In this document: piece by piece, positions 1-6,603 of the stretch
How positions within the stretch are numbered: position 1 is the first letter of the stretch
How the letters are laid out: each line of letters opens with the position of its first letter
Source: Acidimicrobium sp.
GTDB taxonomy: Bacteria > Actinomycetota > Acidimicrobiia > Acidimicrobiales > Ilumatobacteraceae
Reading direction: 5' to 3'
Assembly: GCA_003535455.1 (NCBI GenBank)
Contig: DOHD01000146.1
Coordinates: forward strand, 6,575 to 13,909
DNA: 7,335 nucleotides
Position numbers and translations under genes: made by a program
The notes under the pieces: model-generated
What the model was told of the DNA's origin: nothing
Databases searched by the model: none
The model's input: only the letters and a program-made list of their open reading frames with translations

Positions 1-1691
1 ATCAGATTTTTAACTTGAGCCAGTGCTCGCTGCACTACGCCCGAGTCGGCGACATCGCTAATTGGGTCTGCGCCCAACAAAATCAAACAATCAATTTTGC
101 CCGCGGCGGCAGAATTCAAAATATCAATCGCGTCGCCCGAATTATTTTTCGGGGTCAGGCCGGCAACTACGGCGCCACGCACGTTTCCGCGACGCAAAAC
201 CGGCAAAACTTTCGCATTTGGCGCGGCCACAAAAACTTCGGCCAACGCCTGCAGAGTGAACACTTCGCTCTCTGCCAAGTTTTGACGACCAACCACAACG
301 ACAACTTCGCCGCGCGAAATTTGCTCTTTCATTTCTTGTGTGGCCAATGCATCGCGAACAGTTTGGGCCTGGCTACCAGGTTCGAAACCAACCGAACGCC
401 AGGCATACGGCGTCAGACCAGAATCACGCGATGAAAATTCGATTATTCGCGACTTGCGTTTTTGCGCGGCGTCTCGTAACCGAAGATAGAGAACGGGCAA
501 TTCTTCTTTCAGATCAGGGGCTAGCAAAACAATCGTGCTGGCCGCGCATGTCTGATCAATCGTCGCCTGGTCAAGCTTGAAAATTTCAGGACTCAACCCA
601 TCACCGAGTTGGGCATCACGTTGATTGATGCCGAGTTTGTCGGCCAACATCGCCCAAGCGAAAGCATCCTCGTTGGTGCCACGCGCCCCACCCAAAATCG
701 CGACGCTATTCGGGTTTTGCGCCAATGCGAGGCGAATCATACGACCAGCGTTCTCAAGGGCAACCGACCAAGAAGTCGCGACAAGTTCAGAGCCGTTTTT
801 AATCAAAGGCGTCGTCAAACGATCAGGCGAATTAACCGACTCGAAGTTATAGCGGCCACGATCACATAACCAACCCCAGTTAACCGGGTCGATATCGACG
901 CCCTGGTATCGCACCAGTTCGTCGCGACTACTCTGAACAACAGTTCGACAACCAACAGAACATGACGTGCAAGTGCTTTCGGTCTGTTCAAGATCCCATG
1001 GGCGCGCCTTGAATCGATATGGTTTTGCAGTCAGCGCACCAACCGGACAAATCTGCACGGTATTGCCCGAAAAATATGAACTGAATGGTTCATCTGGAAA
1101 CGTCAAAACTTGTGTGTCGTTGCCACGACTCGTAAATGTGATCAACGCATCACCAGCAACCTCGTCGGCGAACCGAGTGCACCGATCGCACAAAATGCAA
1201 CGCTCGCGATCTAGATAAACAATGTCGCTAATCGCAATCGGCTTCTCATAGTGTCGCTTTTCTTCGACGAACCGACTCTCGCCAGGGCCGTGACTGAACG
1301 CCTGATCTTGCAGAGGACACTCGCCACCCTTATCGCAGACCGGACAATCGAGCGGATGATTCGCCAGCAACAATTCGAGCACGCCCTCTTGGGCTTTTTT
1401 TACGCCGTCAGTTGCGGTGCGCACAATTTGACCTTCGGCCACCGGTGTCATGCACGACACGACCATCATCGGCCCGCGCGGTGTCTCAACTTCAACAAGA
1501 CATTGCCGACACATTCCGACCGGGGCCATGCGAGGGTGGTAACAAAATCTCGGAATGAAATCTTCGGTGCGATCGGCCGCAGCGATAATTAATTCGCCTT
1601 TTCGCGCGACGACCGGCTTTTCGTTGATCGTGATGTTCACGATATTTGGGTCGACTGGCGCCACTTCTTTAATCGGGTCGACGATCGTCAT
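1..1691 (-). CDS. nuoG: NADH-quinone oxidoreductase subunit G (NuoG), 3'-truncated by the window edge
   Basis: NuoG is the large Fe-S subunit of the NADH-oxidising arm of complex I; it passes electrons from NuoF/NuoE towards the quinone module. I translated 563 codons with no stop before the left edge; family members usually run to about 750-900 residues, so the C-terminal third is missing. Visible cluster ligands are: C50, C61, C64, C80 (ferredoxin-like [2Fe-2S] N1b); H112, C116, C119, C125 (HxxxCxxCxxxxxC, N5); C165, C168, C171, C215 (N4); and C241, C244, C248, C276 (CxxCxxxCx27C), which matches the site for the extra [4Fe-4S] cluster N7. From about residue 285 the protein continues as the vestigial molybdopterin-oxidoreductase-like domain. 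The ATG overlaps the nuoF stop (ATGA). The ribosome-binding site is weak: only GGTG, 7 nt upstream. The identification is firm; only the end is unseen. Confidence 0.97.
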   Translation of the reverse strand, partial: MTIVDPIKEVAPVDPNIVNITINEKPVVARKGELIIAAADRTEDFIPRFCYHPRMAPVGMCRQCLVEVETPRGPMMVVSCMTPVAEGQIVRTATDGVKKAQEGVLELLLANHPLDCPVCDKGGECPLQDQAFSHGPGESRFVEEKRHYEKPIAISDIVYLDRERCILCDRCTRFADEVAGDALITFTSRGNDTQVLTFPDEPFSSYFSGNTVQICPVGALTAKPYRFKARPWDLEQTESTCTSCSVGCRTVVQSSRDELVRYQGVDIDPVNWGWLCDRGRYNFESVNSPDRLTTPLIKNGSELVATSWSVALENAGRMIRLALAQNPNSVAILGGARGTNEDAFAWAMLADKLGINQRDAQLGDGLSPEIFKLDQATIDQTCAASTIVLLAPDLKEELPVLYLRLRDAAQKRKSRIIEFSSRDSGLTPYAWRSVGFEPGSQAQTVRDALATQEMKEQISRGEVVVVVGRQNLAESEVFTLQALAEVFVAAPNAKVLPVLRRGNVRGAVVAGLTPKNNSGDAIDILNSAAAGKIDCLILLGADPISDVADSGVVQRALAQVKNL

Positions 1692-3109
1692 GCTGATGCA
1701 CCGACATTCGCAGCGACACTTGAAATCGCAGTCACCGGAATCGTCACGCGCTTTTTGACGCGGGCTTCGAACTCGCTTCTAAACAATGTCAACGCCGAAT
1801 GCACCGGCGCAAAAGCCGATGGGCCGACAAAACAAATCGTCGTCATCTTGTATGGGAAGGGCACGGCTGTCAAACCTAGTTTTTCGTTCGACGCATGTGG
1901 AAACGCGCCAGGGCAGATCATCGCACCGACTTCGAGCAACTGTTGCAAATCTGCGTCGGTGCCATCACCGTCAACAACACGACGAAGAATTCTCTCGAGC
2001 CAGGTGCCGCCTTCGCGACATGGTGTGCACTTGCCGCAAGATTCATGGGCATAAAAATGTGTCAGCGTCAATGCTGCTGCCGGAATATCAGTCGTTTCAT
2101 CCATCACCATCACGGCGCCAGACCCAAGCATCGAACCAGCGGGTCCAACTTGACTTGCCTCGAACGGAAGGTCGAGCTGATCTGCGGTGAACCATGGCGC
2201 CGAGCCACCACCAGGAACAAATGCCTTAAGCGCGTTGCCGTTGCGAATGCCACCGCAAAATTCTTCACCGAAAATCAAATCACGAAATGTGGTCGTGCCG
2301 TTGATTATCTCGTAGACACCAGGCCGTTTGACATGACCCGAGACAGCGACCATTCGCGTGCCCGGTGAGGTCTTTGTGCCGATCGCCGTATACGCAGCGA
2401 CGCCATGATTCATCAACCACGGTAAATTCGCAAGAGTCTCGACATTGTTGACGATCGTCGGCTGGCCGTAAAGGCCGTTTGCCGCCGGAAAAAATGGTGG
2501 CTTCAGTCGCGGCATTCCACGATTGCCTTCAAGGCTTTCAATAAGCGCGGTTTCTTCGCCGACGACATAAGCGCCGGCACCCCAATGCAAAATAATGTCG
2601 ACTGAAAATTTCGAACCCAAAATATTTTTGCCGACATAACCAGCCGCATACGCTTCGTTCAACGCCGCCGCGACGCGCTCTTGGGCCACAGCCATTTCTC
2701 CCCTTATATATAGGAAGCATTGCGAAAGCCCCGCCGCATAACACGCGATCAAACAACCCTCGATCAACTGATGCGGGTCGCGCTCCATCAGCAAACGATC
2801 TTTATAGGTGCCGGGTTCGCTCTCGTCGCCGTTGACAACCAAATATCGCGGCCAAACTTGTTGCGGGGTCAAACCCCACTTCGTGCCGGCCGGAAACCCA
2901 GCGCCACCGCGACCAAGTACGGTCGCACTTTTTACATCTTCATGGATTTCATTTGCTGGTCGCGACAAAGCCGCACGCAAACCTTTGTATCCATCTGTTG
3001 CGAGATATCTCTCGAGCGTGAACGAATCGGCAAACTCAAATCGCGAAGTGACTATTTTTGGTCGGTCACCAGAAACATAACCAGGTGCATGCACGAAAGT
3101 CTTGCTCAT
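1688..3109 (-). CDS. nuoF: NADH-quinone oxidoreductase subunit F (NuoF), NADH- and FMN-binding subunit
   Basis: NuoF oxidises NADH by hydride transfer to FMN and passes electrons to [4Fe-4S] cluster N3, at the cytoplasmic tip of complex I. Numbered from the chosen start (473 residues), the glycine-rich flavin/nucleotide motif GRGGAGFPAGTKW is at about 66-78, NGDESEPGTYKDR at 93-105, the GAGAYVVGEETAL segment at about 177-189, and the N3 motif ESCGKCTPCREG at 356-367 with C358, C361, C364. The fourth ligand is most likely C426. The loop before C426 is longer than in well-studied homologues and the residues after it differ (see findings). An in-frame GTG 24 nt upstream (3133) would add eight residues, but the ATG at 3109 forms an ATGA overlap with the nuoE stop, has AAGG 7 nt upstream, and gives a normal MSKT-type N-terminus, so I chose it. 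Length is slightly above the usual 430-450. Confidence 0.97.
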   Translation of the reverse strand: MSKTFVHAPGYVSGDRPKIVTSRFEFADSFTLERYLATDGYKGLRAALSRPANEIHEDVKSATVLGRGGAGFPAGTKWGLTPQQVWPRYLVVNGDESEPGTYKDRLLMERDPHQLIEGCLIACYAAGLSQCFLYIRGEMAVAQERVAAALNEAYAAGYVGKNILGSKFSVDIILHWGAGAYVVGEETALIESLEGNRGMPRLKPPFFPAANGLYGQPTIVNNVETLANLPWLMNHGVAAYTAIGTKTSPGTRMVAVSGHVKRPGVYEIINGTTTFRDLIFGEEFCGGIRNGNALKAFVPGGGSAPWFTADQLDLPFEASQVGPAGSMLGSGAVMVMDETTDIPAAALTLTHFYAHESCGKCTPCREGGTWLERILRRVVDGDGTDADLQQLLEVGAMICPGAFPHASNEKLGLTAVPFPYKMTTICFVGPSAFAPVHSALTLFRSEFEARVKKRVTIPVTAISSVAANVGASA

Positions 3110-3720
3110 AACGCGGCCTTGCCATCTAGCCACGCAGGCGACTCATTGACATCTTCTGGGGCCTTCGCCCCGACTGCTCGATCAGCGCCGATTGTCTGAC
3201 GAACTTGTGACAACACACCATGCGGCGGAAACTCATCTTTCAACTTGCCGTCTCGCAAATTGTCGATCAAGTTGTCGAGGTCGGCAGGTGTCACGCGCAA
3301 GCGATAGCGATAATTGACCTGCAGCGTCGGAGCTTCGGTGCAAGCCGCCTGACATTCGGCATGCGCGAGTGTGAACACACCATCTGAAGTGGTGCCACCG
3401 GCCTTTATGCCCAATTTCTTTTCGGCATGATGCATCAGATCGTGCGCACCCATCAATGCACACGACATGGTGCCGCAGATATTTATCAAATATTTGCCGA
3501 CTGGTTCAAACTTGAACATCTCATAAAAAGTTGCGGTTCCATAAACCTCGGCAGAAGTTACACCGACAAGTTCGCCGAGGTGTTGCATCGCCTCGCGAGT
3601 GACGTAGCCGTTTTGTTCTTGCGACAGATGCAACAACGGGATCAATGCAGATTTCGGTCTTGGATATCTGGCGATGATCTCGTGCGCCAATTTTGTATTC
3701 GCATCGGTCAAACGACTCAT
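3106..3720 (-). CDS. nuoE: NADH-quinone oxidoreductase subunit E (NuoE), [2Fe-2S] thioredoxin-like subunit
   Basis: NuoE (24-kDa subunit) carries cluster N1a, a [2Fe-2S] centre near FMN, and pairs with NuoF in the NADH-dehydrogenase module. The 204-residue product has an N-terminal helical part (about 1-65, with the family segment EVYGTATFYEMF at about 58-69) and a thioredoxin-like Fe-S domain. The ligand set is C82, C87, C123 and C127 (CGTMSC, then AECQAAC), the standard Cx4C...Cx3C arrangement. Beyond about residue 160 there is a roughly 45-residue polar tail that is not part of the Fe-S fold; many NuoE proteins stop near 160-180. The ATG sits in an ATGA overlap with the nuoD stop and has GAGG 7 nt upstream. 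NAD-reducing hydrogenase or formate dehydrogenase subunits share this fold, but the complete nuo context settles the assignment. Confidence 0.97.
   Translation of the reverse strand: MSRLTDANTKLAHEIIARYPRPKSALIPLLHLSQEQNGYVTREAMQHLGELVGVTSAEVYGTATFYEMFKFEPVGKYLINICGTMSCALMGAHDLMHHAEKKLGIKAGGTTSDGVFTLAHAECQAACTEAPTLQVNYRYRLRVTPADLDNLIDNLRDGKLKDEFPPHGVLSQVRQTIGADRAVGAKAPEDVNESPAWLDGKAAL
3117..3120 (-). promoter_or_regulatory. Ribosome-binding site of nuoF, deciding its start
   Basis: The minus strand reads AAGG, 7 nt before the ATG at 3109, the same spacing as for nuoD and nuoE. It favours this ATG over the in-frame GTG at 3133. Confidence 0.6.
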
Positions 3721-5072
3721 CGATCAACCTCGCCGAGAACAGGGTCGACAGACGAAATCACGGCAACGGCGTCGGCAACGAGTCCGCCGCGCATCATATG
3801 TGGCATGGTCTGAATGTTGATAAAACTCGGTGCGCGCACATGCATTCGATAAGGCGTCGCCGAGCCATCGCTGGCGATGTAGCACGCGATTTCGCCACGC
3901 GGACTTTCGATCGCCACATATGCTTCGCCTTCCGGCACTTTGAAACCCTCGGTGAAAATCTTGAAGTGATGAATCAACGCTTCCATTGATTCGTCGATTC
4001 GGCCACGAGGTGGTGGTGTAACTTTTTTGTCCTGAATTCGATAGTCGCCCTGCGGCATCGCATCAAGCACCTGTCGCACGATGCGCATTGATTCGCGAAT
4101 CTCGTTGAGGCGAATCGAATAACGATCGAAGGCATCACCATAACTTCCGACGATCACGTCAAATTCGACCTTGTCGTAGCGCAAATAAGGCATATCGCGA
4201 CGCAAATCCCAAGACAACCCGGTGCTGCGCAAAATTGGGCCAGTTGCCGACAGTGCGATCGCCTCGTCGCGGGTGATCACACCAACACCCTGCAATCTCT
4301 CACGCCAAATTGGTTGACCAGTCATCAAAATTTCGTATTCAGCGAGTCGCGGTGGCAGAGCCTCAAGCAATTTAAGAACCTCGTCGCGCCACCCTGCCGG
4401 CAAATCAGCCGCGACGCCACCGGGGCGAATGAAGTTGTGGTTCATTCGCAGACCAGTGACTTTTTGAAAAAATCGCAGCACTTCTTCGCGCTCACGAAAC
4501 CCGTAGAGCATCATCGAGACCGCGCCGATATCCATGCCGTTGGTCGCCATAAACAACAAATGACTACTGATGCGATTCAGTTCTGAAAGCAACATTCGAA
4601 TCCAGGTCGCGCGTTCCGGAATATCTTGGTCGATGCCGAGCAACTTCTCGGTGGTCAACGCAAAAACAAGCTCGTTGTTCAATGGCGACGCATAGTCCAT
4701 GCGAGTGACATTTGTGCCACCTTGCATGAATGTCAGCGATTCGCCAGTTTTCTCCATGCCGGTGTGCAAATAGCCGATCACCGGCTTGCAACGCAACACC
4801 GTTTCACCACTTAGTTCGAGCATCAAGCGCAAAACCCCATGGGTGCTCGGGTGTTGAGGGCCCATGTTGATAATCATCGTTTGATCTTCGCTTTGAGTGC
4901 CCGCGAGTGCAGCAACTTCAGACTCGCTCATCCGCAGAACGGCGCCCGAGCCTCGCAAAATTTCTTTTGCTGAAACATCTTTTCGAAGTTGAAGCTCTTG
5001 TCGACCTTCGTTGGTGCCAGCCGCCGTCACTTCGTCGCCCTTGGGCGCAACAATATTTTCAGTCGCGGTCAT
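3717..5072 (-). CDS. nuoD: NADH-quinone oxidoreductase subunit D (NuoD), quinone-site 49-kDa subunit
   Basis: NuoD forms, with NuoB, the cavity where quinone is reduced. The product has 451 residues. The family core begins at about residue 66 with NMGPQHPSTHGVLRLM (69-84). H78 and Y127 (in RMDYASPLNNE) correspond to the quinone-headgroup residues His38 and Tyr87 of Thermus Nqo4, with a constant offset of 40. The typical C-terminal RAPSFINIQ and the D-P-V-LGEVDR ending are present. The first about 65 residues are polar, low in recognisable features, and about 40 residues longer than in Thermus. The start is nevertheless well supported: an ATGA overlap with the nuoC stop and a strong AAGGGGG ribosome-binding site 7 nt upstream. 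Internal ATGs at residues 48 and 66 are possible but less likely. nuoC and nuoD are separate genes here, not fused as in E. coli. Confidence 0.98.
   Translation of the reverse strand: MTATENIVAPKGDEVTAAGTNEGRQELQLRKDVSAKEILRGSGAVLRMSESEVAALAGTQSEDQTMIINMGPQHPSTHGVLRLMLELSGETVLRCKPVIGYLHTGMEKTGESLTFMQGGTNVTRMDYASPLNNELVFALTTEKLLGIDQDIPERATWIRMLLSELNRISSHLLFMATNGMDIGAVSMMLYGFREREEVLRFFQKVTGLRMNHNFIRPGGVAADLPAGWRDEVLKLLEALPPRLAEYEILMTGQPIWRERLQGVGVITRDEAIALSATGPILRSTGLSWDLRRDMPYLRYDKVEFDVIVGSYGDAFDRYSIRLNEIRESMRIVRQVLDAMPQGDYRIQDKKVTPPPRGRIDESMEALIHHFKIFTEGFKVPEGEAYVAIESPRGEIACYIASDGSATPYRMHVRAPSFINIQTMPHMMRGGLVADAVAVISSVDPVLGEVDR
3728..3731 (-). promoter_or_regulatory. Ribosome-binding site of nuoE
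   Basis: The minus strand reads GAGG, 7 nt before the nuoE ATG, inside the nuoD codons for its conserved GEVDR C-terminus. It supports the start placed in the ATGA overlap. Confidence 0.65.
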
Positions 5073-5536
5073 GATGCCGCCCCCTTGAATTGAACCGGTA
5101 TGTTTCCGGCGCCATAATCTTTGCGCAACGGATGTCCTTGCCAGTCTTCGGGCATCAATATTCGCGTCAGGTCTGGGTGACCATTGAACTTGATGCCGAA
5201 CATGTCGAAAACTTCGCGCTCCATCGCTTCGGTGCCCGGGTAAAGATCAAAAGCCGAGTCGATCGTTGTGTCAGACTCTGCGATTTGCACGCGCAACCGC
5301 ACGCGACGACGCTGAGAAAGCGAGAGTAGGTTGACGACCACTTCAAACCTCTCAAGTTTTATTTCGCCCAAAACTCCGGCGGCGATGTTGCGGCCTGGGT
5401 GCGTCAGATAATCAACCGCCGTCAAGTCGGCGCACATCTCGAAACCCTCTTCACGCAATTTGGCGAGAGTTTTTAGATAGTCGGCTTTGGCGACGAAGCG
5501 AACATCATCAGCAACTCGACTCGAAACTTGCGTCAC
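5069..5536 (-). CDS. nuoC: NADH-quinone oxidoreductase subunit C (NuoC), 30-kDa subunit, short form
   Basis: NuoC is a cofactor-free structural subunit that packs against NuoD and NuoB in the quinone module. The 155-residue product carries the 30-kDa-subunit signature EREVFDMFGIKFNGHPDL at about 107-124, followed by RILMPEDW and GHPLRKDY near the C-terminus. It is short: homologues are often around 200 residues, and the missing part is N-terminal, upstream of the first alpha/beta segment. The start is GTG, 3 nt after the nuoB stop (TGA GCC GTG). That TGA is in the same frame, so no upstream extension is possible, and no in-frame ATG follows closely. No convincing Shine-Dalgarno is seen, so translation probably depends on ribosomes finishing nuoB. 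The gene ends in an ATGA overlap with nuoD. Confidence 0.95.
   Translation of the reverse strand: MTQVSSRVADDVRFVAKADYLKTLAKLREEGFEMCADLTAVDYLTHPGRNIAAGVLGEIKLERFEVVVNLLSLSQRRRVRLRVQIAESDTTIDSAFDLYPGTEAMEREVFDMFGIKFNGHPDLTRILMPEDWQGHPLRKDYGAGNIPVQFKGAAS
5080..5086 (-). promoter_or_regulatory. Ribosome-binding site of nuoD
   Basis: The minus strand reads AAGGGGG, 7 nt before the nuoD ATG and inside the end of nuoC. It is the strongest ribosome-binding site in the window and supports the long NuoD start over the internal ATGs. Confidence 0.75.
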
Positions 5537-5539
5537 GGC

Positions 5540-6124
5540 TCAACGCGACCCTAAAGAGACAGGCGTGGTCGTGCCTGCAGCGATTTCTTGGATATGAACC
5601 TGCGCACCAGCGCCTGTCGATGCACGACGACGCATAATCTCGCCGTCTTCAATCAATTGATGCAAAGTTTCGATGGCGTGAATCAGAGTTTCTGGTGTCG
5701 GCGGGCATCCTGGTGCATAAACATCGACGGGGACAATCTGGTCGACACCTTGGACGATTGCATAGTTGTTGAACATCCCGCCGCTGCTGGCACAAACGCC
5801 CATCGAGATAACCCATTTTGGTTCCATCATCTGGTCATAAACCTGACGTAATACCGGCGCCATTTTTTGGCTAACCCGCCCTGCGACGATCATAATGTCG
5901 GCCTGACGCGGTGAGGCGCGAAAAACCTCCATGCCGAATCTTGCCAAGTCGTAGTGTGCGGTGCCGGCTGTCATCATTTCGATTGCACAACACGCCAAAC
6001 CAAAGGTTGCACCCCAACTTGATCGCGAGCGCGACCACTTGACGAGTTCTTCGACGCGACCCGTCAAAAAATTATGTTCGAGACCACCCAGACCGTCGTC
6101 GGCAACATTTTGTATCAACCCCAT
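5540..6124 (-). CDS. nuoB: NADH-quinone oxidoreductase subunit B (NuoB), cluster N2 subunit
   Basis: NuoB (PSST/20-kDa subunit) holds [4Fe-4S] cluster N2, the last redox centre before quinone. In the 194-residue product the N2 ligands are the tandem pair C45-C46 (in [11 protein letters not shown]), C111 (in [12 protein letters not shown]) and C140 (in [11 protein letters not shown]), all intact. The [21 protein letters not shown] region (62-82) is characteristic of the family. A C-terminal tail of about 30 residues, rich in Ala, Gly, Thr and Ser, follows the conserved core. The ATG overlaps the nuoA stop by one base (TGATG) and no strong ribosome-binding site precedes it, which suggests termination-reinitiation coupling with nuoA. 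Confidence 0.98.
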   Translation of the reverse strand: MGLIQNVADDGLGGLEHNFLTGRVEELVKWSRSRSSWGATFGLACCAIEMMTAGTAHYDLARFGMEVFRASPRQADIMIVAGRVSQKMAPVLRQVYDQMMEPKWVISMGVCASSGGMFNNYAIVQGVDQIVPVDVYAPGCPPTPETLIHAIETLHQLIEDGEIMRRRASTGAGAQVHIQEIAAGTTTPVSLGSR

Positions 6125-6600
6125 CAGACCGACACTTTCTCTTGCTCACGACCTTCGAGCCCAACACGGCGAATTGTTGTCGTTGTCGATCTTGACGCAG
6201 AAAGAATGTCCCCGTCTATTTCGACCAACTTGCGGGCTTTCTTGATCGGACCCCAATCAAGTGCGCCACGGGCCACGACATAAACAAACGCCACAAAAAA
6301 TACTGCGCTGAAAGCCACGAGTTCATAGAAGCCATATGCGCCGAGCGATTTGCTGGCCACGGCATATGGATAGGCAAAAATTATTTCAATGTCGAACATG
6401 ATGAACAACATCGCCACCACATAGAAACTGACCGGAAACCGTTCGGGGGCCTCGAGGCTCGGAACGATGCCACATTCATATGGCGCTTGCTTTGCTGTGT
6501 TTGGTCGACGAGGTGCCAATAATTTCGACGCAACCAACGAACCGACGCCAAACAAGATTGCCAGAACGGTCAATACGACGATCGGAAGATACTGACCCAC
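6124..6600 (-). CDS. nuoA: NADH-quinone oxidoreductase subunit A (NuoA), membrane subunit
   Basis: NuoA (ND3 homologue) is a small subunit at the junction of the membrane and peripheral arms, close to the quinone channel. The 158-residue product has three hydrophobic helices at about 5-27, 58-80 and 90-112. The first cytoplasmic loop contains the family motif YECG (41-44), whose C43 matches the ND3 loop cysteine used as a conformational marker in mitochondrial complex I. Helix 2 carries the conserved acidic residues D70 and E72 (MFDIEIIF). Residues from about 125 form a polar, Ser/Thr-rich tail with basic residues, longer than in compact NuoA proteins of about 120 residues. The start is GTG; the [11 protein letters not shown]-terminus fits the family, and GAAGAG lies 7 nt upstream inside a hairpin. 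The gap to the upstream ORF is 3 nt. Confidence 0.97.
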   Translation of the reverse strand: MGQYLPIVVLTVLAILFGVGSLVASKLLAPRRPNTAKQAPYECGIVPSLEAPERFPVSFYVVAMLFIMFDIEIIFAYPYAVASKSLGAYGFYELVAFSAVFFVAFVYVVARGALDWGPIKKARKLVEIDGDILSASRSTTTTIRRVGLEGREQEKVSV

Positions 6601-6603
6601 GAA

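Noticed and set aside
15..434. Plus-strand open frame opposite nuoG
   Set aside because: The minus strand here encodes conserved NuoG sequence throughout; the plus-strand translation shows no domain, and it is a shadow of biased codon use.
1786..2368. Overlapping plus-strand open frames opposite nuoF
   Set aside because: Their translations are basic, Cys/His-scattered and low in recognisable structure, while the opposite strand carries the intact NuoF N3 region.
2705..2712. TATATATA as a possible internal promoter
   Set aside because: It lies inside conserved nuoF codons (LYIRGEM), with no matching -35 element or gene start in either direction.
3110..3133. Upstream GTG start for nuoF adding eight residues
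   Set aside because: The ATG at 3109 has AAGG at 7 nt and an ATGA overlap like its neighbours; the extra residues do not look like a NuoF N-terminus.
2720..3199. A 159-codon plus-strand frame opposite nuoF/nuoE
   Set aside because: It spans a junction of two real genes on the other strand and shows no family motif or ribosome-binding site that I can support.
1688..3720. nuoE/nuoF as subunits of an NAD-reducing hydrogenase or formate dehydrogenase
   Set aside because: These families share the folds, but the genes sit in an unbroken nuoA-to-nuoG series with all complex I partners.
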